A stretch of 64,000 nt of DNA from Alviniconcha marisindica (GCA_018857735.1 JABMCL010000106.1:926001-990000), one strand, 5' to 3'. Positions 47,001 to 56,349 are shown, counted from the first letter of the stretch. Notes: a model not told the origin generated them from the letters alone. Numbers and translations: made by a program.

Positions 47001-49899
47001 TTGTATTCCCAAGGGCGACAGACCTAGAGATAACATTAAAAACTGGAGACCAATCTCTCTCCTTAATGTCATATACAAAATTGGATCTTCCTGTATCGCT
47101 AACGGAATTAAAAGAGTACTACCATCATTAATTGATGATGATCAGACAGGTTTCATTTCCAACAGATACATGGGTGATAACGTTCGGTTGATTTATGACT
47201 TGATAAACTATCTGAATACAAAAAATAATCCTGGATTATTGCTATGCCTCGACTTTGAGAAAGTATTTGACTCTCTTGATTGGCGGTTCATGTTTAGGGC
47301 TCTTCAAGCATTTGGTTTTGGAAAAGACCTTTGTAGATGGATAGATACTTTTTATAAAAACATAAAATCAACAGTAATAGTGAATGGACAGACAACCCAG
47401 TGGTTTACAGTAGAGCGTGGGTGCCGACAGCGCGACCCGATATCACCATACATATTTATTTTTTGTGTTGAAATTTTAGCAATCATGATTCGAGAGGATA
47501 GTGATATCAAGGGAATCTGGATAAACAAAGTAGAACACAAAATATCTCAATTCGCAGATGACACACAACTAATGAACAATGGAGAGAAAATCATGAAAAA
47601 TCAATAGATGCAATTAATAAATTTGGAAAAGTATCTGGCCTGTTTTTGAATGCGGACAAAACACAGGCCATATGGTTAGGTAGCAAAAAATATTCAAGAG
47701 TAAAATATATGCCACATTTGAAAATGGTATGGAATCCAACTATGTTTAAGATCCTTGGCATATGGTTTACCCAGGATTTAAAAGAGTGTGCAGCAATAAA
47801 CTACAATAAAAATTTCGATGAAGTTAAAATCGTTTCAAAATTTGGTCACTTAGGACTATTACCCCGCTAGGAAGAGTTGCTATACTGAAGTCACTGATTC
47901 TGTCAAAACTGATCCATTTGTGGATTTTGCTGCCTGACCCCCCTGATAACTTTGTGAAAGATCTTCAAAAAATATGTTTTCAATTTGTTTGGAATGGAAA
48001 ACAAGACAGAATTGCCAGAAAGACGACAATAAAAGATGTAAAAAGTGGAGGTCTAAATATTCCAGGTATTAAAACGTATATTCTAGCTCTAAAACTCACA
48101 TGGATAAAAAAATTAAAGATATCAAACCATAAATGGAGAAATGTTCCGATGGAGTTGTATCCATTTCTTCATCAATTAGAGTGCTACGGCCCTTGCTTTT
48201 TCAACCAAACTGTCAAAAATAATTCCTTCTGGTCAGACGTCTTCAAAGCTTATGGAATTTTCTTTAGTAAAGTGAAACCAAACTCGACATCTCAACTTCT
48301 TTCTGAACCTGTTTTTTATAACAAAAATATGATGATCGGAAACAAGATGATCAAATACACACAGTGGGTTGACAATGGAGTGTACTGTATCGCTCATTTT
48401 ATAAAAGAAAATGGGCGGTTTCACACTCTTGCAGAATTTAATACAAAGTTTGGCATGACGGTTGATTTCTTGACTTTTAATAGTTGCACCAGTTCAATAA
48501 AACATTATATCAAGACGTCTACGATACTTATCGGTAATAACATGGCAAATGAGGTAAATATCTCGCTGAGTACAATCTACTCTGCACCAAAGGGTACAAG
48601 GCTCTATTACAACATTCTCGTAAATGACAACTGTATTCCAAATTGTTGCTTGAAATGGAATGAAAAACTGAAGTCAAATATTTCTTGGAATACAGTTTTC
48701 ATAAAAGTACAAAAAATTAAAGATGTAAAACTTAAATGGTTACAAATGCGCATTATACATAGAATAATAGCTACTAACATAGTATTAAACAAAATGGGAG
48801 TCACTGCTAACACTCAGTGTGGCTTCTGCAATGACCAAAAAGATAGCATTGAACATATGTTTTGGAGATGTGCTTGTATCAGACATTTTTGGACTTCGCT
48901 GGAAACGACATTGAAAGAAAAATGTGAGACAGCGCTAAATGTAAAATTTACACAAAATCTTGTATTGTTTGGAACAGAAATAGACATCAAAACTGACACA
49001 GTCTTTGACTTAGTGATACTTCAAGCTAAGCAATTTATATACAAATGCAAACTCGACAAGTGCTTGCCAACTCTCTCCTGCTTCCTTCAACAACTGATGC
49101 TGAAATACAAAATAGATGAATACAATGCAAAGATCAGCGGCGAACTGCCCACCTTTATCTTGAACTGGCTCTGTTATAAGCCTATTTTGAAAACAGAAAA
49201 CTGATAACCTCAGGGCATATGTAGTTATTTTAGATTTAGAATATATACACATGTGACAGGCAGTCAGTCACTCATTGTGCAGGCAAATATCTGTCTATGA
49301 AGTACTTTGTCCAACTCTTTGTCTGTATGGATGTATCTTTTTGTCTATTATGTATAACATGTGCATATATATTTGTATACATTATCCACTGTTGGAACGG
49401 GTGTACTCTTATGTTCTATAATTGTGTTATATTCGTTATATTGAATTAAAAAAGAAAATAAAAATTTTCATTTTCTGTTGCATGTTTATTTGCTAATTTT
49501 TATGTTTGGACTATTAAATCTGTCTTTTTTAAATTTATTTAGTCATTCTTTAGTCTTTTAGTCACTTATTTTTTAGTCATTCAAAAAATCTGTGCACTTA
49601 TTTAAAAAAAATTGTTTGTGTTTGATTGCATGTTTGCATTCCATTTTGCGTTTAACATGCTGTTTGGTCGGTCTGTTGCAGCGGTGCTTCAGAATGCACA
49701 ACTGCCAGTTCTGGTGGGGTCAGGGCTGACAGCAGAAAATTACGACCAGTACCGGATCGCTCATGCTGTGATCGTGGGGTCGGCAATGAAGGAGGGTGGC
49801 CACTGGGCCAACAGACTGGATGCCCGCCGAGTGAAGCAGTTCATGGAGAGAGTGAAGGAAGTGCGGAAGAAGCATGTTGATGCCACCATGATCATATGA
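34966..49899 (+). CDS. BtpA-family TIM-barrel protein gene, six exons
   Basis: Exons 34966-35071, 39519-39601, 40987-41173, 42386-42536, 43626-43753 and 49682-49899 join in consistent phase to 291 codons including stop. Family signatures appear in order: VIGVIHVPALPGTP (first strand), DGVIVENMHDVPY, VGVQVLAGANKQAMAVAKAA, LEFIRAEGFVFSHVADEGLM, MVFADVKKKHSSHAI, ADGVIVTGPATG, PVLVGSGLTAEN and AVIVGSAMKEGGHW. This is the BtpA/SgcQ family (PF03437), named for a cyanobacterial photosystem I biogenesis factor; animal members such as C. elegans F13E9.13 have no established reaction. The N-terminus (MASARSVATTLERFSKLFK) is basic and Ser/Thr-rich, compatible with mitochondrial import. Length is normal for the family. 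Three introns and the 3'UTR carry exon-edge repeats. Confidence 0.95.
35640..35795. repeat. Dispersed repeat C, copy 1
   Basis: Starts AGGAGCTGTGTGAGAGTTGA, continues GGTGGCCGTCCTGGGCT, and ends with GGTCTCAGCTTGTCCCTAAT and GGACATTAAGCAACAC. The copy at 42930-43075 matches over the same length. Related pieces occur at 60385-60515 (same orientation), and at 57485-57515 and 57825-57865 (inverted). Unknown family, about 150 bp. Confidence 0.82.
36160..39518 (+). repeat. 31-32-bp minisatellite templated on the BtpA exon 2 acceptor
   Basis: About 90 degenerate copies of GATAAATTTCAG then GCACTCCATGCAGTAACAGT. The true junction reads GATAAATTTCAG then GAACTCCATGCAGTAACAAT, so the unit carries the splice acceptor plus about 24 nt of coding sequence. 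Copies in 36560-37300 mostly have TTTCTG or TTTCCAG where nearer copies keep TTTCAG. A unique 190-bp segment interrupts at about 36355-36550. It fills most of intron 1. Confidence 0.94.
39519..39601 (+). CDS. BtpA-family coding exon 2
   Basis: 83 nt, acceptor AAATTTCAG and donor GTGAGC. It encodes GTPCSNNDANKIIDEACREA then VIYKDLGV. The first ~24 coding nt are the same sequence that is repeated throughout the intron upstream. Confidence 0.93.
39768..39840 (+). tRNA. tRNA-Gln-like pseudogene or SINE head
   Basis: GCCATGGTGTAATGGTTAGC, CTCTGGACT and AGTTCAAATCT...TGGAACC match tRNA-Gln at the D arm, T arm and 3' acceptor strand. The anticodon stem-loop is replaced by GTCCCACC and no longer pairs, and the 5' acceptor strand is mismatched. 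It is not a functional gluceptor-type tRNA as written. Lies in BtpA intron 2 about 165 bp after exon 2. Confidence 0.6.
39860..40980. other. BtpA intron 2, no exon seen
   Basis: AT-rich sequence with a (GT)n tract at 40680-40704 and, at about 40780-40910, a segment partly complementary to dispersed repeat B (6310-6475). Confidence 0.4.
40987..41173 (+). CDS. BtpA-family coding exon 3
   Basis: 187 nt, acceptor GTTTCCAG and donor GTAGGT. It encodes DGVIVENMHDVPYMQSDSVG through the Ala-rich AMAVAKAAG end. The last 22 coding nt and the donor are repeated downstream. Confidence 0.97.
41174..41835 (+). repeat. 37-bp minisatellite templated on the BtpA exon 3 donor
   Basis: About 17 copies of GTCATGGCCGTTGCCAAGGC then TGCAGGTGGGTGGTGGG. 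The exon end reads CTATGGCCGTTGCCAAGGCT then GCAG and the donor GTAGGTG. Every unit thus repeats 22 coding nt and a donor-like GCAG-GTGGGT. It begins directly at the exon. The exon 3 frame stays open through the first ~480 bp of the array, to about 41650. Confidence 0.96.
41840..42385. other. BtpA intron 3, distal part
   Basis: No exon or repeat family recognised, apart from a short phrase ATGCATGCCAGGTGAGAGTTACCGTAGGTGA-like (41885-41920) whose reverse complement occurs at about 7625-7660 in CHMP1 intron 2. A GT tract precedes the exon 4 acceptor. Confidence 0.4.
42386..42536 (+). CDS. BtpA-family coding exon 4
   Basis: 151 nt, acceptor TTGTGCAG after a GT tract, donor GTACAG. It encodes LEFIRAEGFVFSHVADEGLM, an Asn-Ala-Cys-Ala-Gly segment, and DNIMVFADVKKKH. 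Confidence 0.97.
42925..43075. repeat. Dispersed repeat C, copy 2
   Basis: GAGTCGAGGTGGCCGTCCTG through TTGGTCTCAGCTTGTCCCTA and GAGGACATTAAGCAACAC. Aligns along its length with the copy at 35640-35795. In BtpA intron 4. Confidence 0.85.
43376..43625 (+). repeat. 29-bp minisatellite at the BtpA exon 5 acceptor
   Basis: About eight copies of TGTCTTCAG then AACTCTCATGCATTGTTTGA. The true junction is TTGTTCACAG then TTCTCATGCAATCACAG. They share the AG followed by CTCATGCA, in the last unit before the exon. Similarity to the exon is shorter than in the other edge arrays. Confidence 0.85.
43626..43753 (+). CDS. BtpA-family coding exon 5
   Basis: 128 nt, acceptor TTGTTCACAG and donor GTCAGT. It encodes SHAITADVDIVETAQAAKFF and ADGVIVTGPATGQVASVKEI, conserved strands and loops of the barrel. 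Confidence 0.97.
43940..45190. repeat. ~43-bp minisatellite in BtpA intron 5
   Basis: About 29 copies of CTGTAGTCTGGTTGTACTGT then GCATGAAAATGTTTATGTGTGTG, length-variable. Its right end at about 45187 abuts the presumed 5' end of the LINE. No exon sequence detected in the unit. Confidence 0.95.
45426..46403 (+). pseudogene. LINE ORF2 endonuclease part
   Basis: Opens MDSITILSLNCQGLGNTRKR and contains CLQDTHF, LLVNVYGPNRD, an IIVGDGN motif where the family has GDFN, RLDYFLLSDYL and GYRSDHSMV. These are the exonuclease-endonuclease-phosphatase motifs of L1-like elements: Asn, Glu/Gln-Asp, Tyr, Asp-x-Asn, Ser-Asp-His. The Phe to Gly change leaves the catalytic Asp and Asn. The frame is lost in an A-rich run at about 46385-46400, a typical place for an indel. 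Confidence 0.9.
46420..47607 (+). pseudogene. LINE ORF2 reverse transcriptase part
   Basis: Contains LSKARWVAEGEKISKYFCNL, SPGTDGFGAEFFKCFW, NWRPISLLNVIYKI, LLCLDFEKVFDSLDW, VERGCRQRDPISPYIF and the catalytic ISQFADDTQLM. These are RT motifs in normal order with the Asp-Asp pair intact. GCRQRDP differs slightly from the usual GCRQGDP. The frame ends shortly after the FADD box at a stop, then resumes in another frame. Confidence 0.92.
47640..49204 (+). pseudogene. LINE ORF2 C-terminal part
   Basis: Two frames (47646-47870, then 47918-49204) continue the polyprotein. The second contains KQDRIARKTTIKDVKSGGLN and the zinc-binding CGFCNDQKDSIEHMFWRC pattern (Cys-x2-Cys, His-x4-Cys), the zf-RVT domain of L1/Tx1 elements. 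It ends at TGA 49204 just before the A-rich tail. Confidence 0.9.
49682..49899 (+). CDS. BtpA-family terminal coding exon 6
   Basis: 218 nt, acceptor TCTGTTGCAG, TGA stop at 49897-49899. It encodes LPVLVGSGLTAENYDQYRIA and AVIVGSAMKEGGHWANRLDA, ending HVDATMII. The last coding codons and the stop are repeated in the 3'UTR. Confidence 0.97.
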
Positions 49900-50195
49900 A
49901 TAGAGACACTATGTATAGGTTGAAGCCTTTGATGCCACTGTGATCATGTAAATATTGACATTGTATAGGTTGACGCCTTTTGTGTCACCATGATCAGATG
50001 AATATCAACACTGTATAGGTTGATGCCTTTGGTGCCACCATGATCAGATGAATATTGACACTATGTGTAGGGTGACATCTTTGATGCCACCATGATCATA
50101 TAAATATTGACACGGTATAGGTTGACACCTTTGATGCCACTATGATCGTATAAATATTGACGCAACGATGACCATTAAAACGTCAATGCTATGTA
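49876..50195 (+). repeat. ~60-bp repeat templated on the BtpA stop codon region
   Basis: The last codons and stop read GTTGATGCCACCATGATCAT then ATGAATA. Five further diverged copies follow directly, such as GGTTGATGCCTTTGGTGCCA then CCATGATCAGATGAATATTG, each keeping the ATGATCA.ATGAATA core. The array lies in the 3'UTR. Confidence 0.88.
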
Positions 50196-50746
50196 TTGGG
50201 TGGTTCAGTAAAGCTGGTTTGCATGAGTGAATGCCCTTTGTAATCTTTCGCGCAAGAAGTCACAAGAGGTCGCAGCGTCACTTCCGGGCTGATTTCTGAG
50301 TAGGCGTTGCTTCACACTGTGTATAACAACTGAAGCTGAACCTAGAATGTGAAGCAATACAAATGCCACCACTGTTGCAGTTGCAAAAATTACCGGGGAA
50401 AGGGGATGGAGGGTGGAAAAAAAGTGACTTGGTGTCATTTTCTGGCTGACCAGAAGATCGCGAGTTTGTGAAAAAAATGCATTTTGGGGCATCCTATAGC
50501 ACGAGCAAGAAGTTATTGCTTGTTGCCAGACACATTCTGACTACGGGCCTGCAAAAATGCCTTTAAAGTTGGCAGTGTAAAAATTGCAAATTCACTGTCA
50601 CCGCCTTCCATTGTGAAGAAAATACACACTGCAAGTAAAAGCAGCCAAGGGACTTAAGCGATGCCGGGCCAAAATCAAGGTAGGTAACAACCCCGCTTGA
50701 ACTGCCCAATAAGTTCATGCCATGATGACCATATAAACATCAACTC

Positions 50747-51048
50747 ATGATTGTGCTAGACATTTTTCAAACCGGTGTGACATCTATAAGATGGCAAAAG
50801 TGGTGCACAGAAACTGGTCGGATACATGGCCGGCCGTCCATACAACTATCAGAGCTGTACTAGCAAACACCCAGCTCCCTTTCTTGCCTAACACACACAC
50901 ACACACACACTCTTCTGCTGCATTTTTTATTACTGTTTTTTAAAACTGGTCAAAATAATAGCCGGTATGTCTGATGGATTGCTGATTTTGTTTCTGGTAC
51001 ATGCTTATCTGGTAAAAGACTGGAAATTACCAGTTAACGCAAAACCTG
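50747..51048. repeat. Dispersed repeat A, full-length copy 2
   Basis: GATTGTGCTAGACATTTTTC at the start, a CA tract in the middle, AAAATAATAGCCGGTATGTC and GGAAATTACCAGTTAACGC at the end. Aligns with 30413-30750 and, for its 3' half, with 9385-9557. It interrupts the downstream repeat derived from the BtpA stop region. Confidence 0.82.
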
Positions 51049-51089
51049 ATCAACGCTATACATGTTTAAGTTCATGCCATGATGACCAC

Positions 51090-51720
51090 ATAAACACTTT
51101 TTACACGAAGACACTTTTCCTTAGCTGACACCACGATGACCAGACACACACCAACACTACGCAGAAATGAATGTTACAGCGATGATATCGATATCAGTAC
51201 TATGTATAAGCTGATGCAATAATGATCTTATGCATAATACATTCATCACTATGCATAAGCTGATGCAACAATGACAATAATTATGAATACCAACAATGAA
51301 TAGAAATAGATGCCATGATCATGATATGTAAAAAAACACCATACTTTATACTGTGTATAAGCTGATGCAAAGATGATCTTACGCATAATACATCAGCACT
51401 ATGCATAAGCTGATGCAACAATGACAATAATTATGAATACCAACAATGAGTACAAGTGGATGCCATCATCATCATTTATAAAAAACACACACCATACCTT
51501 GGTACTATGTGTAAGTTGACACAACAATGATCATGTACAAAATATAGATATCAACATCTTGTAGAAGCTGATGCCATGATGGTCATATAAAATAGTACCT
51601 CAGCATTATGTAGGTTGATCTCTAAGATGATGCCATGATGGTCATATAAAATAGTACATCAGCACTATGTAGGCTGGTACACTTTAAGACGATGCCATGA
51701 CGGTTAAGTAAAGTAATGTA
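51090..51720. repeat. Diverged downstream part of the BtpA 3' repeat
   Basis: Scattered phrases such as GCTGATGCCATGATGGTCAT, TATAAGCTGATGCAACAATG and CATCAGCACTATG. They resemble the 49876-50195 units but with large drift and secondary duplication (a ~155-bp segment at 51215-51330 recurs at 51345-51480). Confidence 0.65.
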
Positions 51721-52027
51721 GCAACACAGTTTATATTCACATGCTCTTCATTGAAACCAAGATTGATCTTCAAAATTAGTTTTTCATATATTGTGACGAA
51801 AAGAGCAGATGGATTGTTTATTTTTCAGCAACGTATATTTTGTTACAATATTCCAAGACTGTTGAATGTGACCAAAACACAAAATGCTAAAAAACACACC
51901 ACCACAACGACTTATTTTATTGAAACATTTGTCTAATTAAGTTAAACATTCTTTTTAACTTTTTGTGTGCTTTGATTTAGAATCAGAATGCTTGCAGTCC
52001 ACTTTGTTTCAGGTTTTACTTTTCCCT

Positions 52028-53050
52028 GTTGAAATTTTTTCACACATCACTTGGCTATACTTTGTGTTGGGTTGAACATTTTTCACACATCACTTGGCTG
52101 TACTTTGTGTTGTGTTGAACATTTTTCACACATCACTTGGCTGTACTTTATGTTGTGTCGAACATTTTTCACACATCACTTGGCTGTACTTTGTGTTGTG
52201 TTGAACATTTTTCACACATCACTTGGCTGTACTTTATGTTGTGTCGAACATTTTTCACACATCACTTGGCTGTACTTTGTGTTTAGTTGAACATTTTTCA
52301 CACATCACTTGGCTGTACTTTGTGTTGTGTGAACATTTTTCACACACTGCACTTGGCATCTGCTACTTTGTGTTTCGTAGAACATTTTTCACAATCACTT
52401 GGCTGTACTTTGTGTTGTGTTGAACATTTTTCACACATCACTTGGCTGTACTTTGTGTTGTGTAGAACATTTTTCACACATCACTTGCTGTACTTTGTGT
52501 TGTGTTGAACATTTTTCACACATCACTTGGCTGTACTTTGTGTTGTGTCGAACATTTTTCACACACCACTTGGCTGTACTTTGTGTTTCGTAGAACATTT
52601 TTCACAAATCACTTGGCTGTACTTTGTGTTGTGTTGAACATTTTTCACACACCACTTGGCTGTATTTTGTGTTTCATAGAACATTTTTCACACATCACTT
52701 GGCTGTACTTTGTGTTGTGTTGAAAAATTTTCACACATCACTTGGCTGTACTTTGTGTTGTGTTGAACAGTTTTCACACATTACTTGGCTGTACTTTGTG
52801 TTGTGTTGAAATTTTTTCACACATCACTTGGCTGTACTTTGTGTTGTGTTGAACATTTTTCACACATTACTTAGCTGTACTTTGTGTTGTGTTGAACATT
52901 TTTCACATATTACTTAGCTGTACTTTGTGTTGTGTTGAACATTTTTCACACATCACTTGGCTGTACTTTGTGTTGTGTTGAACATTTTTCACACATTACT
53001 TAGCTGTACTTTATGTTGTGTTGAACATTTTTCACACATCACTTGGCTGT
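52028..53050. repeat. 43-bp minisatellite, about 24 copies
   Basis: Unit close to TTGAACATTTTTCACACATC then ACTTGGCTGTACTTTGTGTTGTG. A related single sequence lies at 53564-53605 (TTGAATGTTTTTCAGACATC then TGGCTTTATTTCACGTGTTG). Confidence 0.96.
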
Positions 53051-53449
53051 ACCTCTTGTCACTGCATACCTGTCAACCCATACAGTTTACCGGTATAAAA
53101 TAAAAGTAATTCATTATTTGGGGGGGGGGGGATATGGCCATGTTAGAAAATGGATACAGGAAAACATAATTTTCATGAGACTTTGTTGTTTTAAACTGAG
53201 CAAAAAGACTGAAAAACTGTTGAACATGCAGCTGACACATGCCATTGCCAAATGCACACTGACTGGCCTGGTGCAATAGGCTAAGAAATCTTGTCAGAAG
53301 TGAGGTTTGAAGTCGCACATGTGTATTTTGCACAACATTGCTTCTTCCTTCCACTGCCACATGTGCCATTTGGAATTCAAAATGCCGCTGCCACCAGTGA
53401 AAAAACAAAAGACCCTGGCCTGCATAAGGGAAATACAGGTTCACAAACT

Positions 53450-53785
53450 CCGGACTACGTCACTGTATTGATGCTATGTAACTGTGTGAAGCTGTTGTTT
53501 GTTTCTAAGACTTGCATGTATAATGGAAATCATCTTTGTTTGATTTTTTTCCTTCTCCTTATTGAATGTTTTTCAGACATCTGGCTTTATTTCACGTGTT
53601 GCGTGCAGTACGCTGCTGTGTTGATGCTATGTAACTGTGAAGATGCTGGTTGTTTCACGGACTTGTATTTAAAATGGAAATCCACTGACGGGCTCACAGA
53701 GAGAGCTCTGACAGCAGTGAGGGAGGTGGCGAGCTCTTGCGGAGGGAGATGGATGTTCTCATTGTTGAGGCTTTGCTCCTGACAG
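53450..53785. other. Duplicated segment with an open plus-strand frame, possible unidentified exon
   Basis: 53452-53535 and 53608-53690 share TTGATGCTATGTAACTGTG and a following AAATGGAAATC. The second copy is preceded by an acceptor-like CCTTATTGAATGTTTTTCAG at 53576. From there the frame is open for 67 codons, ending TERALTAVREVASSCGGRWM and a stop at 53782. No homology recognised; coding status unproven. Confidence 0.3.
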
Positions 53786-54600
53786 TAATCATTGTTGAAG
53801 TCGTGAATTGATGCAAACATGGCTACCCACCTTTCTCCTTCATCTTCTGTATAGTAGCCACAATCAGTATGAACTGACCGGTAAGTGGCAGAGAGAATTT
53901 TGTGGCAGATCCGTTTCTGGATGGGAAGCCAATGAAGCTGTCTAAGCTGATACAGGGTTCTGCATGAGGTGAAAGTGAACTGTTGATGATGTTCGCATTG
54001 TTGACATGGTGGAAGTGTCTGTAGCTTGATTTCATGCTTGGTGACAGCACCAGATCTCTGCTGATTTTGTACAGCTTTAATGTTTATTGCTCGGGGGGAA
54101 GGTTAGTATAATAGTACCGAGGCAGTGTTACAGTGTCAGACAGACATAGGTACCCTACCCCCACCCCCCCTAATCAGCGGTATGTGGTTTCTGTGGAAAT
54201 ACGTTGAGCCTCATTGTCAGTCAGTCGGTGGTCTCACCCAGTTCAAACTGCAGTAGAGAATTCAGCTAAAAATAAGTAGAGGTGTTGCTTATTTTTGTTG
54301 CCGACTTTTTCAACAGCGTGAAAAAATGTGATTTTGATCTGTTTTTCACTCTCAGGCTCCAGATGCACGCGAGATGTGAAAACATGAGCAGAAGAGAGAA
54401 CTATTTTGTTATTCTGGTCCTGTTTGACTGCATTGGTGTTTATGTTGTAAACCTGGCGCATGAATCTGAAATAATGGATACCCTAGCTAGTTTGTCTGAT
54501 GTAAAATACTGGATTTTGCTTAAAATTCAGCTGGAGTATAATATATACTACACTGAATAATCTTGGCTGCAAATTTTTGTTTTGGGATTTTGAAACATTT
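53786..54600. other. Non-coding stretch
   Basis: No gene or clear repeat seen. A short C-run (CCCCACCCCCCC) lies near 54160. Confidence 0.4.
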
Positions 54601-54639
54601 TCAGAGGGGTCTGTGGGTCATATCATTTACAGGGATTAC

Positions 54640-55490
54640 ACAGTGATTCGGAGAAAGAAATACTTCGGCTAGTATTTCCAAGAATTTGCATTCACCCAGT
54701 CAACGCAAGTCCAGCAGTATTGCCAAGAGGGAAGGGAAACTACTGTGAATAAGCCATCTTTTTACGAGCGCGTGCGGTTATTTCCCTTGCGCTGCTTCTT
54801 GGACCTTCCCCGGGTTGCTGACCTCGCTCCAAGCCTCGCTTTCCGGCACCTTTCCTCCAGGGACGAAGGATGTCGTAAACCGATGCATAGAGTTTGCAAC
54901 TGACTCAGATATGGTTTCCTCCACTGCAGGGACCATTACTGGCCATTCCTGTGTACATTTAAATGTCGTTGGTGAATAAATATCCTTGTATTTGCGCATC
55001 GGAACTGGGAAAGTGTGCACAGTGCAAAATAACACTTTAAAAAGAGTGATCTGTACAGTTTGTTATTGTACAGGCCTTATTAAAAACTGGCTAAAAACAT
55101 TTTTGCTCTGCCTATGTGTGGTAGGCAACCCCTTGCAGCACTTTGCCTACTGCTGATGAAGAAAATACAGCAACCACAGTGTTTTTAGCTTGTTCCAGTC
55201 AGCAATAGTTTTTACAAGGAATGAGTTCTTGTACTGCTCAGTCTTGTTGTCCGGAATCTTGAAGCCACGGGTGTTGCAAATTTCGTGTCTGGCAATGGTG
55301 TTGTCAGAATCGCAAACCTTGAAGGTGGTCGGGCGGATTCTTCTGCGGTTTTTGTCTGCTGGCATCTGGAAGTTTTCTGGAGGCATGGCTGGGATGTGGC
55401 CCGTAACAAAATTATTTTGTAGAGAATTGTCAGCTGTTGTTGCTTCCTGAAGGACGTGCAACTGAAAACTTGGAGCAATAGGATGTCGTG
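54640..55490 (-). pseudogene. LINE fragment with RT C-terminus and 3'UTR
   Basis: On the minus strand, 55461-55147 reads RHEICNTRGFKIPDNKTEQY then KNSFLVKTIADWNKL. This is the common end of invertebrate LINE polyproteins (pattern 'T..YKNSFFP.TI.DWN.L'). Below it, 55140-55030 is a 3'UTR with GTTGCCTACCACACATAGGC and ACAAACTGTACAGATCACTC that is repeated on the plus strand at 59805-59990. 5'-truncated. Confidence 0.75.
54818..54897. repeat. Dispersed repeat D, copy 1
   Basis: CTCGCTCCAAGCCTCGCTTT, CCGGCACCTTTCCTCCAGGG and GGATGTCGTAAACCGATGCA. Also at 58926-59005, and split in inverted orientation at 60985-61400. Confidence 0.75.
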
Positions 55491-55619
55491 CTCATCCACA
55501 ATCTGCTATCAGATGTTTTGGTTGCATTTGTTGTTCCAGTGACTGGTTGATCACTGAAGAACCAAGAGTGTATACCGAAGTGGCAAAAATCACAAAAGAG
55601 GCTGATTTTTAAACAAAGT

Positions 55620-56310
55620 AGATGTACCTAGTTTTTTAATTTTTATGTGTGTGTGTGTGTGTGTGCATTCATTCTCTTTGCTGTGTACAAAATACCAACA
55701 GACGCAAGTTTTTTTAGTATTTTTTATCATTGGTGAGTCAGCTTGTCTTATTTACACAAAAAATGTTTAAAAACAAAAGATGTACAATTTGTGTATTGGG
55801 TAATTGTCAGTATTCAGGTTGACAACCTAATTAATACTGTTATCACCTTTGATCTAGCTGCTGGACAGCAAGAACGGCTTCTTTTTTGTGCTGTTGGTGT
55901 ATCTTTTTCTTCTTCAGCTTCATTTTATGGGTCAATTTTGTAGACATTTCTTTTGCTTTTGCATCATAGCAATTACCTCCCTCTTCCCCTCACCCACCCC
56001 CCCCAGAATAGGTTTTCACCATAATTTGTTTTTCTGTAGTAAAAGGAGTCTGGACACTTGTATGACGTTTTTATTATATTGTTGGCCCGTGTTATATTTA
56101 TGCTTTGCTTTATAATGCAGATGCATGAAATCATGAAGTGATGTAAGATCTGGGATTCTTGCATGTGTTCGATGACACATGAACAGTTTGTTGTGCATGA
56201 AGCAAAAAATAAACACATGTACAGTATTTTTGTTAATGTGTTCAAGCTCCTCTTTGTAAGGAGAAGGATGTTCACTGTGCATTGCATATGACTGACTGGA
56301 TGAATATTGC

Positions 56311-56349
<39 letters not shown>

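Larger units (their letters stand above)
45190..49470 (+). mobile_element. L1/Tx1-type LINE, degenerate
   Basis: A non-LTR retrotransposon in the sense orientation of BtpA intron 5. In order: an AP-endonuclease domain (45426-46400), a reverse transcriptase (46441-47600), and a C-terminal region with a Cys/His finger. It ends in AT-rich sequence with an A-rich tail (AATTAAAAAAGAAAATAAAA) near 49445-49465. There are breaks at about 46403, 47607 and 47870, so it is not autonomous as sequenced. The 5' limit is inferred from where the minisatellite stops. No target-site duplication was recognised. Confidence 0.9.
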
